Origin: Cytidiella melzeri
Lineage: Eukaryota > Basidiomycota > Agaricomycetes > Polyporales > Irpicaceae
Length of the DNA stretch: 64,000 nt
Assembly (NCBI GenBank): GCA_022592445.1
Contig: JABYQR010000071.1
Span: 1-64,000 of the forward strand
Direction: 5' to 3'
A program made the translations under genes and the position numbers. How positions within the stretch are numbered: the stretch's first letter is position 1; every line of letters starts with the position of its first letter. This document shows, piece after piece, positions 56,428 through 64,000 of this stretch. Under the pieces are notes generated by a model. That model ran no database searches and was not told where the DNA came from. It saw only the letters and a program-made list of their open reading frames with translations.

Positions 56428-57891
56428 TGGATTGTTGCACAAAGTTTCACAACCATGAGTTGCTCTCTAAGGAGGAATTAAAATCAGAACATAGCCTGTG
56501 GCAGTTTTAATGGGGCTGAAGCAGTTCAGACATCAACAGGATGTGGTTGCATCAGCATAAATCACTGCCTTTGATTCTTCAATACAGTTTTACAACCACC
56601 AGTTGCTCTATAAGCAGAGGTCACAATCAGAACACAGTCTGTGGCAGCTCTGATGGGGGTGAGGTAGCGCAGATATCAGCTGGATGTGGTTTCAACAGCA
56701 GCCAGCATTGCATTCAATTGGTCTTCACAACCACTGAGGTCCAAGCAGGAGTTACAGCTGTGGCAGGTTCAATGGGGGTGAAGCAGTTCAGACATCAACA
56801 GTGCATGGTTGCATTGGCAGCGAGCACTGCATTCAATTGGTCCACAAGGTTTCACAATCACTACTCTCTAAGCAGAAGTTACAATCAGAACAAAATCTGT
56901 GGCAGTTCCAATCGGGGTGATGCAGCTCAAACATCAGCAGGACATGGTTGCATCAGCAGCAACCACTGTGTCGGATTGTATCACAAAGTTTCACAACCAT
57001 GAGTTGCTCTCTGAGGAGGAATGAAAGAACATATCCTGTGGCAGCTCCAATGCGGCTGAAGCAGTTCAGACATCAACAGGATGTGATTGCATCAGCATAA
57101 AGCACTGCATTTGATCCTTCCATACAGTTTCAAGACCACCAGTTGCTTGATAAGCAGGAGTTACAGTCAGAACACAGCCTGTGGCAGCTCCAATGGGGGT
57201 GAGGCAGTGCAGACATCAACAGGACACATTTAACATGTTCCACCAATTGATCTAATGAGACACCCTACAGCCCTTCATTCTTGAAGCAAGTAATGTTCTA
57301 GAATCAGCAGTGAGCACTGCACAAGATTGATGACAAGATAGATGAAGCCCCTTGCTACCATTGATGACTACCTTCATCAATGTATGGCTTCTTTTTCTGC
57401 AACCAAACTCATCAATTGTAGTACTGTCACTTGATCCCAGATCAGGTTGCCTATCAAAGGTGTAACCAATAGCAAATGCCCGTAATACAGCCAATATTCA
57501 TGACCAGACCCAAGATCCTTACCAGGAACAGCGTTGTTTACTGAGGTTGATAACAAAGTCACAGGTGCAATTAACTATTTCACCCTATATGATTTATTCA
57601 ATTTGCTATCAATAACATAATCGCTTGTGACCCTCCTCCTGCAGTTTACTGGATTGTATCCAGATTATTTGACATAGTTCAACACCATTAAGAAGAAGAC
57701 GCATGTCAAACAATCTTTATCTCCATGCTCCACTCCACAAACTTGCTTTAATTCTGTGCTCACAGCCATTGTTGTGCTTCAAACAGTACAGCACAGTCTC
57801 TCTTCTTTCATGAATGATTGTGTGCTCCAGTGAAGACAAACCACCAACTTAATCAACATTACTCATTGAAGAAGCTATTCCTGTCAGACGC
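56428..57891 (+). repeat. Helentron fragment after H4, cut by the Copia element
   Basis: Starts inside the tandem array (TGGATTGTTGCACAAAG) and continues into the 3' unique part, ending at GAAGCTATTCC where the Copia LTR begins. The 5' end is absent; H4 may have inserted into this older copy or recombined with it. Confidence 0.75.
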
Positions 57892-58088
57892 TGACCCACT
57901 CATGAGGACGGAATAGGAATAGAGCGGGGCAGGCAACCATTAGTGGACTTAGAATAGGGGTATTCAATCCTCTTTATAAAGTTGAGAATCTGGTACAATG
58001 TTCCCTATTGTTCACCACATCGTACCAGGTATGTTGTATTTGTATCATCTTCCAAATCTATTGTTCACCACGTCATAACAGATTAACA
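57892..58088 (+). repeat. Putative 5' LTR of the Copia relic
   Basis: TGTCAGACG to GATTAACA, 197 bp. The left end is set by the break in the Helentron sequence and the right end by the primer site. It contains two ATTGTTCACCAC repeats. There is no second LTR to confirm it. Confidence 0.6.
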
Positions 58089-58100
58089 GGTTATGAGCCC
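58089..58100 (+). promoter_or_regulatory. Primer site for half initiator tRNA-Met
   Basis: GGTTATGAGCCC is complementary to the initiator tRNA anticodon region (GGGCTCATAACC). Copia-type elements of flies and fungi are known to use such internal tRNA halves. Confidence 0.75.
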
Positions 58101-58177
58101 CAATAGCCTGTAAATACCTCACCAGCGGTTTCTTCATTATCCAGCATTTTCTCACCAACTAACCCCTATCTGTTGCT

Positions 58178-60130
58178 ATGTCCAATTCTGAGAAACCCTC
58201 CTCAAAGGACTACAAGTCAAAGCTTGAGAAACTCCGCAACAACGGAGAAACCAATGACTATGTACAGTTGGCAATGCAGACCAAGATTATCTTCAAAGAT
58301 TTTGACCTATGGAGATACATCAATCCTGATTCTAAAGATGCCACACCACCGGTTGTGCTGAGCCTCAGAATTGCCACGAGACGACTTGCAGGAAACGAGA
58401 TAGAAGTAGAGGAAATGGGGGCACGGGCTTAACCATGGTGGAAGAACAACAAGTACGCGTTATCGCTGCTTGTTTGGGCTATTCCGACGCACAAAGTTCC
58501 TCTCATATCAACGTGCAAGGCTGCAAAGGCTGCTTGGGATGCGCTTCACGACGAATACATGCCTGTCAACAGTCTCCGAGCCTCTGCATTACATCAGGCA
58601 ATTATGGGCTACAAATGTACAAGTACGCTGATTGTATCAAAGTGGACGGAGAAAATCCGCAACATGTATGTCAATCTCATCAATCAAGACAAAGATTGCA
58701 TACCCCATACCTACTTTGCAAAAACACTCGCAAATCTATTGCCTCTCGACGAGCCCTGGAGAGCCTTCACACACACATTGAGAGAGAAATTAGTAACAGC
58801 TGACAAAGCAGGGAATCCTTTGAGCCTGTCTATGGTCATCCAACTTATCAAAGAAGAGGACTGGGCTCAGGATCTTCAGGGACCTGAATATCTTGCACAG
58901 ATCTCTGGCATGAACTCTATCCACAAGAAGAGATCCGCACCCATGGCTGCCACCATCTTGGCTCCACCCGCAAAACGTGCCAGGACTGCTGACTGGGCGC
59001 AGGTTTGATGTGTTAATACTTTGTGTGTGCGTCCTATTGGTCACCTCATCAAAAACTGTTTTGCCTATGGTGGAGGCAAATGCGGCCAATATCCACCCTG
59101 GTGGAAATGGCCCAAGAATATTCACTTGCCACCTTCAGGTGCACCTCCAACCGGCCAACATCAGCTGAGCTACCAGGCACTTCCCATGGCAAACATTGTG
59201 AATGTCAACACCCATGCTGACCATTCCTCCCAACCTACCAACGCTAGGTTGGATACAGACGTGACTGCTGCCTTGACCAATGGTCAATTCGTTTCCCTCC
59301 ATACATTTACAGACCCAATCAAGTATGTGACCTGCAATAGAGCTGCTTTTGAGGCCAAGGCAGTCAATGATGAATGTTACCACAACTCTGGCGTGACTCG
59401 TCATATCTTTGCGCGGCAATCCATCTTTACCAACTACCAAGAAATTACCCCCATCAACGTGAAAGGTTTTGGAACCGCACACACCACTGCAGCCTTGGCG
59501 TTGGTGATATTCATTTCAAAGCTGCCTACAACGGAGTCACTAAGGATTTGAAACTCTCCAATGTCCTTCATGTTCCAACAACACCCTTGAACCTTGTCTC
59601 ACAGGCATGTTTAGAAAGACGAGAAGTCGCTTGTCACTCAGCAAATGGAATCATCCATCTCTCTCTCAATGGTCAAAACATGGTAGAAGGACAATTGTTA
59701 CCGAGCAATCTGTATCTCTTGCATATGCAACCCGTTGTTTCTGTCTCTGACACTGCACCATCTCCCCTATCTCTACGTGATCGTATCTCAGACTTCAACG
59801 ACAACGTTCCCATGGTGTCCCTCTCCAGCAATAATGGGCAGGGTTTTTACACCGCCTGTCAGGTCATATAGGCGTTAAGGGCCTTCATTGTGCAGTTGTC
59901 GGCACACCGCACAATTCATCCTCCCATACTACTTGCCAAGTTTGTGCATGCGCAAACATCAAACACCTGCTGTTTCCTTCCACTTCCGATCTATGCGTCT
60001 TCTCTATAGGATCCATACCAATATCTGTGGCCCATTGCTCAACTGCTATGGGTCCTTCTGGTTTTTCATTCTCTTCATTGACTGCTATTGACGATGGATC
60101 TATGTTGCTCTACTCAAACATAAATTATAC
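58178..60130 (+). pseudogene. Copia Gag-protease-integrase, degenerate
   Basis: Gag starts at ATG 58178 (KSKLEKLRNNGETNDYVQLA), changes frame near 58430 and 58480, continues with AAKAAWDALHDEY and KWTEKIRNMYVNLINQD to 59008. The following CCHC area is damaged. Protease: CYHNSGVTRH, where Asp of the DSG triad is Asn, so inactive; then LKLSNVLHVP and PLNLVSQACL, as in Copia proteases. Integrase zinc region GHIGVKGLHCAV and CQVC (59850-59950) and a core strand RIHTNICGPL...FFILFIDCY in another frame. It stops before the catalytic residues. Confidence 0.82.
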
Positions 60131-60146
60131 CTTAAAGAACTACCCT

Positions 60147-60456
60147 GGTAAGGTTCAGCCTGAGGTTCAGCCTCTGTTTTTGAGGGCCCGTATGGCCTCA
60201 AAAAGCGACTTTGCAGGGGCAGAGGGCTATGAAAAATGGAGGTCAGTATTTTCAGTGCCCAGTGATGTAATTGATGTCATTTTAGCAATTTGAACAATTT
60301 GAGCACAGAGTGCTAATCCGATAAGAAAGTTGTTCACTATTGGAGGCATGGTGCAGGGAGTGTCAAGGGGATTCCCCGATAGCGAGAGTCCGCACTATCG
60401 GGGAAATGAGTACTGAGGGTTTTCTCCGATAGCAGGCTACAACGCTATCGGACTGC
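60147..60456. repeat. Segment with paired CCGATAG / CTATCGG motifs
   Basis: After the Copia break. Contains CCCCGATAGCGAG...CACTATCGGGG and CTCCGATAGC...GCTATCGGAC, two inverted pairs with 12-16 bp between the arms. More CCGATA motifs occur to 60840. Confidence 0.6.
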
Positions 60457-60989
60457 TGGCAGGAGCGGTGGTGCTCCGATAAGAAAACATTGCGCTATTG
60501 GGGGAGGGGCGAGGGGTGGTAGGATAAACATGCTTGCTACAAGCATTACCTTTAACGGGTTACGTTGCAGGGAATGCTTGAAGCCAGCGAGTATATCGGC
60601 GTGTGGCGTGAGTGGGGATCGAACCGAACGCCCTGCACTGGAGGGAGTGCAAGGTCCGATGCGATAACCACTACGCCACTACGCCTTGTGAGGTTAGGCT
60701 TGGTTTTGATCTATGTAGTGTATGTGGGTATTGCTTGTGCAGAGTAGTGGTGAAAGATGGCAGGCTGGTGATCCTGATAGTGAATTACCACACTATCGGG
60801 CTGTTGGGAGGAGGGGTGGTATTCCGATCAGAAAATGTTGCGCTATTGGGGAGGGGCAAGGGCTGGTAAGAAAAACATGCTTGCTACAAGCATTACCTGT
60901 AACGGGTTACGTTGCAGGGAATGCTTGAAGCCAGCGAGCATGTCGGCGTTGTTTGTGTGGCGTGAGCCGGGATCAAACCGAACGCCTTG
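60457..60989 (-). repeat. Duplicated tRNA-related SINE candidate
   Basis: Two similar units (about 60457-60690 and 60797-60989, period about 340 bp) share a GCGCTATTGGGGAGGGGC block, ACATGCTTGCTACAAGCATT and GGGTTACGTTGCAGGGAATG. Both end in a tRNA-like promoter head on the minus strand; the second is cut by E6. Confidence 0.5.
60605..60685 (-). other. tRNA-like head (degenerate A and B boxes)
   Basis: Minus strand: TGGCGTAGTGG fits an A box and GGTTCGATCCC a B box. Acceptor ends (GGCGT / ACGCC) pair and a GCG/CGC D-stem is possible, but the anticodon and T stems do not fold well, so it is not a working tRNA. Typical of tRNA-derived SINEs. Confidence 0.5.
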
Positions 60990-61748
60990 TGTCATGGATG
61001 GCCTGACTAGCCCTTAATTTTCGCAATTTACCTCTTGTTTTTATCTGTAAAACTCCGGGCTACAACCTAGTTTCAATTCTCTCTGCATAAACTCCTTTGC
61101 ACGTCTATTAAGCGCCCATATCACGTGGCTTAGACGCTCCACACGGTCACATTACTTGCTACTACGTCACACTGGCATGTGACTTAGCTTAAGTAAGACC
61201 ACATGGCTACAAGCACATGGCTCAGCCCATAGCTAGGGTTTGACGTCATAGATACCGTCCACATGGGCTCCTTATTGTTCTTTCCCTATTGTTCTCTTTA
61301 TGGAAGGATGTTCTCACAGGTGTGGGAATGGAATACAATAGTTGGTCTCCTTTTAGATAGATTCTCTCACGAGTAGAGTTCTTGGCAAGGTCTAGACAAT
61401 AGCTATTGTTCTACTTTAGGTAGTCCTTTTGTTCTTCGTTCACACGGCTTCTTGCAAAGCCTGCCCTCAACATGGTCTGTGCGCAGGTCCCTGAAGTCTA
61501 TATATACTGCTACATGTACGCTCCTAGCCCCCCATCTCGACCTCTTGGTCTTTACTGGGCTAGGTAAGCAACCCCCTCTTGTACTACATAGCTGGTAGTC
61601 ACAAATACTAACTTGGTCTTTACTGGGCTAGCAACTTGCATAAAGTTTGATAGCTGGTGAGAGCATTGTGCTTCAAGCCTGCCACCACCTCTTCGTCGTC
61701 TTCCACACCGTGTCCCTTTTAGTTGCGTCGAGCTTCGTCTCCGTGACA
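60990..61748 (+). repeat. 5' LTR of E6 (family A)
   Basis: 759 bp, TGTCATGG to TGACA. TATATATA near 61499, R start 61534-61543, intron 61564-61631. The last ATG before the Gag start is near 61514, upstream of the predicted RNA start. Confidence 0.94.
61564..61631 (+). other. LTR intron of E6
   Basis: 68 bp, donor GTAAGC, branch ATACTAAC, acceptor GCTAG. The repeat TTGGTCTTTACTGGGCTAG precedes the donor and also ends at the acceptor. Confidence 0.72.
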
Positions 61749-61750
61749 TT

Positions 61751-61760
61751 AGGTCGAGAT
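61751..61760 (+). promoter_or_regulatory. E6 self-priming primer-binding site
   Basis: AGGTCGAGAT, complementary to ATCTCGACCT at 61534-61543. Confidence 0.8.
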
Positions 61761-61820
61761 CGTTGTGTAAACCCTGGGTCCCCATTCCCACCGTTTTAAA
61801 AAGTTTATTCCTGTTTGACG

Positions 61821-62622
61821 AGTACGTCTCCGGTCTTCTCATACCGTTGAGCTACACTTACGTCGTCCGTTTCTACCCCCTGCGCGTTGTCTAGTGCCCA
61901 AGGACACGCGCCCCCGTTTTTCTAAGAACCTCTCTACAACGGAGCCTCAGCTCAAGAGGTCTCTTCCATCATCGTTCCTTGACGCTCTCGCTGAAAAGCG
62001 TAAGAGCGGTCAACCTCATCGCTGGTCTGACAAAGACCTGGTCACCGTCGCGAAGTACGTGTCCAAGAAGCCGCCTGTCAAAGGCATCACCCTCACCGTC
62101 CCCTCTTACGAGGAAAACCAACAACTTCGCGCTTCTGCCAGAGCATACGGAGAACGCGCCGCTGAAGAACGTGCTCGCACTCTAGCTGAGCAGCGAACCC
62201 ACAAGCCAACTCTTTCAGAGCGGCTCGCCAAACTTCCTCCGCCCACTCCCGCCCCCGCAGCACCCAAACCGGTACTCATCGACTTTAAAAAGTTGACGCC
62301 GGTAGATCTCGTCGGCATCTTCAAGCCAAAACTCACCGCTGTCCGTACTCGCTTGCAAGCTCTCACAGAGCTTGAAGAACTACTGAACCGCGCCAACCCC
62401 GACCACCGTCGCGCCCTGCTTCACCTCGTCAACAAGGTCGATCGTTTCCTCAACCTAGTCGACAATCTCGCTCCCGTCACAGCAGACCGCGAGTGGCAGC
62501 TCTTGGACTGGGGTTGTAAAGCAATCGGGAAAGTTTCTTTTAAGCAGCTCCGTAAAAACTACGACAAAGTTCTTGCGCAGCTTAACGTAGTTAATAACGA
62601 TAGCTACTTTGAGTGGATCTAG
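61821..62622 (+). CDS. ORF0 of E6: methionine-free extra protein
   Basis: 242 aa after splicing (A at 61821, intron 61822-61894, TG at 61895). Same domains as E3 ORF0: basic start, RASARAYGERAAEERA helix, Pro/Ala linker, VLIDFKKLTPVDLVGIF and REWQLLDWGCKAIGKVSF near the end. No ATG in any frame across the whole gene. It stops at UAG (62620-62622). The 14 codons to the Gag ATG are open and in phase; E3 has 24 codons there, a difference of exactly 10 codons, so the frame is kept across an indel. Function unknown. Confidence 0.83.
61822..61894 (+). other. Intron creating the ORF0 start codon (E6)
   Basis: 73 bp; exon GACGA, donor GTACGT, acceptor GTCTAG, exon TGCCCAAGG. Joined: ATGCCCAAGG. Confidence 0.75.
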
Positions 62623-62664
62623 ACAGTCCACAATTTTGTAAACAATTGCATACATTTCCTCGAC

Positions 62665-63912
62665 ATGGATCCCAACCAGCCCGCCGCCCCCGCTGCCCCA
62701 GCTGCCCCCGTCACCAACCTGAGTCAGCAAGACGTCTTAAATATGTTAGGTGTCTTGACACAAAAAATGGTAGACCTTACCAATCAGGTGGCTGCACTTG
62801 CAGCTGCACAGGCACCGGCGGTTGCCGCTGCTACCCACGTTTCTCGGGAAAGAAGCATCGTCGAGAAACCAGTCTCCTTCAAGGGGAAAACCTCGTCGGA
62901 AGCCCGGCTCTTCCGCCACGCGTTCATAGTATGGGCGCAAAATCAAGGAAAAGCGTTCTTCCAGCAAGACGCGCAAGGCCAGGTCCGGGTGGACAACAAC
63001 GGCGCGAGGATCTTTGATCCTCATAAACTCATCACAAGCGCCCTGTCCTTCATGCAGGAAGACGCCGCTGATTGGGCTCGCCCTCACATTGAGGAGTTAG
63101 CCAATAGCAAACCAGCATTTGGAAATGACTGGGACACATTTATCGAGGCTTTTAAAGCCAAATTCAAGCCTATAGATGCTGTCATGGAGGCCAAGACGAA
63201 AGTCGCCAACATGAAGCAAGGCAACAAGACCTTCGCCGCCCACATCTCCGAGTTTGAGACATGGGCCCCTCGCACTGGCTGGAGCCAGCAGGACCTCTTC
63301 GATCGTCTCAAGTCGAGCTTGAGCACCGAGTACTTGCAATGCGTCTCGTACTTCCAGACCCGCGCCGCCACCTATGACGCACTCAAAGACCAATGCAAAG
63401 CGGTCGATGCTCAACTTGCCGACCTCCGCAACAGCACCGGTAAGGTCATGGTGGACAGTTCGTCGGGACATGGCAAGTCCCACCAGCAAGCGTTCCGCGA
63501 CCCCAATGCGATGGAGATCGACGCATCCCGTTTCTCCGCCTCGTTCGACTCGCTCTTTGCGGGTCTAGGCAAACAGGAAATCTTCCAGAAATGGAAGAAG
63601 GAGATGAGCAAGCGCTGCTCGGTTTGCGGATCTGAGAGTCACAAGAAGAGGGACTCGAAGCACCCCGATGACCCGGTCTGCAACCACTGCGGTGGCACCG
63701 GTCACTGGGGGGCAGTTTGCCTAAAACGGCTCCAAGGCGTCCCTAAGGGACAAAAGGTTGCCGCTACCTCGTCGACATCGTCGACTACCACTGCAGCCAA
63801 GCAAGACGCGTCCAACGACAAGGATGCTAAAATTGCTGCGCTCAAGGACATGCTTGACATCCAGAAAAAGCAAATGGATGAGATGGCAGCAAAAATTAAT
63901 GCGGTTTTTTGA
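62665..63912 (+). CDS. gag: Gag of E6
   Basis: 415 aa, nearly identical to E3 Gag. ATG at 62665 is the first ATG after the predicted RNA start, about 1.13 kb downstream. Pro/Ala-rich start, capsid-like centre with EKPVSFKGK, zinc motifs CSVCGSESH and CNHCGGTGHWGAVC, helical end. Stop TGA at 63910-63912 follows a T-run (63905-63910) with pol in the -1 frame. Confidence 0.94.
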   Translation: MDPNQPAAPAAPAAPVTNLSQQDVLNMLGVLTQKMVDLTNQVAALAAAQAPAVAAATHVSRERSIVEKPVSFKGKTSSEARLFRHAFIVWAQNQGKAFFQQDAQGQVRVDNNGARIFDPHKLITSALSFMQEDAADWARPHIEELANSKPAFGNDWDTFIEAFKAKFKPIDAVMEAKTKVANMKQGNKTFAAHISEFETWAPRTGWSQQDLFDRLKSSLSTEYLQCVSYFQTRAATYDALKDQCKAVDAQLADLRNSTGKVMVDSSSGHGKSHQQAFRDPNAMEIDASRFSASFDSLFAGLGKQEIFQKWKKEMSKRCSVCGSESHKKRDSKHPDDPVCNHCGGTGHWGAVCLKRLQGVPKGQKVAATSSTSSTTTAAKQDASNDKDAKIAALKDMLDIQKKQMDEMAAKINAVF

Positions 63913-64000
63913 AGCGGACTCGTGACACAGCCGCAGCTGCGAGTCCCCCAGATACCCTGTCCTTGCCTCCTTCGTCGTCCTCGTCTTCTGCCTCGTCTTC
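63905..64000 (+). CDS. pol: Start of E6 pol (-1 frame), cut by window edge
   Basis: In the -1 frame after the T-run: LKRTRDTAAAASPPDTLSLP, then a Ser-rich linker to the edge. It corresponds to the family B pol start (RTPGETAPSSPSRKTY). No domain is visible yet. Confidence 0.7.

Larger units (their letters stand above)
57892..60146 (+). mobile_element. Ty1/Copia relic (5' LTR, gag, protease, start of integrase)
   Basis: A 197-bp putative LTR, a half initiator-tRNA primer site, then gag, protease and pre-integrase/integrase pieces in Copia order. Many frame changes. The copy ends abruptly near 60146 within the integrase core, with no reverse transcriptase. Confidence 0.82.
60990..64000 (+). 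mobile_element. E6: family A chromovirus, 5' half, cut by window edge
   Basis: 759-bp 5' LTR, primer site, ORF0, gag and the first bases of pol. Very close to E3. All visible frames are open. Left flank ccttg (60985-60989). Confidence 0.95.

Noticed and set aside
60605..60685. Functional tRNA gene
   Set aside because: Anticodon and T stems do not pair; only promoter boxes and acceptor ends fit.
61894..61896. GTG as start codon of ORF0, and likewise of some gag and pol frames
   Set aside because: Intron, TATA and element structure show a eukaryote. The GTG is the G of a splice acceptor followed by TG; splicing gives ATG. For pol the upstream frame is reached from gag.

Overview
The window reads as a fungal, most likely Agaricomycete (basidiomycete), repeat island. 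Support: introns of about 50-70 bp with GTAAG/GTGAGT donors and CTAAC/CTGAC branch points, Tf1/sushi-type chromodomain Ty3/Gypsy elements, Helitron-type elements with a Pif1-like helicase, a CACTA foldback, a Ty1/Copia relic primed by half of initiator tRNA-Met, and a gene resembling the DUF6533 membrane family of mushroom-forming fungi. No rRNA, intact tRNA or CRISPR array is seen. All calls come from reading the sequence; no database was searched.

Two related Gypsy families dominate. Family A (LTR about 759 bp): E1 (1-1537, cut by the window edge), E3 (22815-30490, full length), E6 (60990-64000, cut by the edge) and a solo LTR (38703-39458). Family B (LTR about 680-790 bp): E2 (2807-10579, all reading frames open), E4 (33387-42053, decayed), E5 (42469-51546, 3' part only) and solo LTRs at 14464 and 22256/30653. 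Both families share one unusual plan: TATA box, a short R region whose first bases are complementary to the primer site just after the LTR (self-priming), an intron inside the LTR, a second intron whose removal builds the start codon (A|TG) of an extra reading frame (ORF0, about 242-252 aa), an in-frame UAG, Gag, a T-run at the Gag stop with Pol in the -1 frame, and Pol with protease, reverse transcriptase, RNase H, integrase and chromodomain. From the RNA start to the Gag AUG the intact copies contain no ATG in any frame outside the LTR intron, so splicing may decide whether ribosomes begin at ORF0 or at Gag. This is the most interesting system in the window.

Layout: 1-1537 E1; 1538-2806 unassigned; 2807-10579 E2; 10580-13781 degenerate host-like DNA with a solo LTR of family C; 13782-15941 host-like gene split by a solo LTR B; 16015-16677 putative solo LTR; 17071-18827 pseudogene of a peroxisomal ABCD half-transporter; 19111-20545 multi-exon membrane protein gene; 21030-33352 Helitron/Helentron relic carrying Pif1 and deubiquitinase-like fragments, split by a non-autonomous element H1, itself split by a solo LTR B, itself split by E3; 33387-42053 E4 with a solo LTR A in pol; 42054-42468 GGAAAC-rich repeat; 42469-51546 E5 split by Helentron-like elements H3 (holding a solo LTR D and a CACTA foldback) and H2 (holding a solo LTR C); 51547-57891 further Helentron-like copies, a deubiquitinase-like relic and an unrecognised host-like gene; 57892-60146 Copia relic; 60457-60989 duplicated tRNA-related SINE candidate; 60990-64000 E6.

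Most insertions carry exact target duplications (GGCCG, GAGGG, AAGAC, GGTCT, GGACC, CTTAG, AGA, ATTAA), so the nesting gives a relative order of events. E2 and E4 lack matching duplications, which points to recombination between copies.
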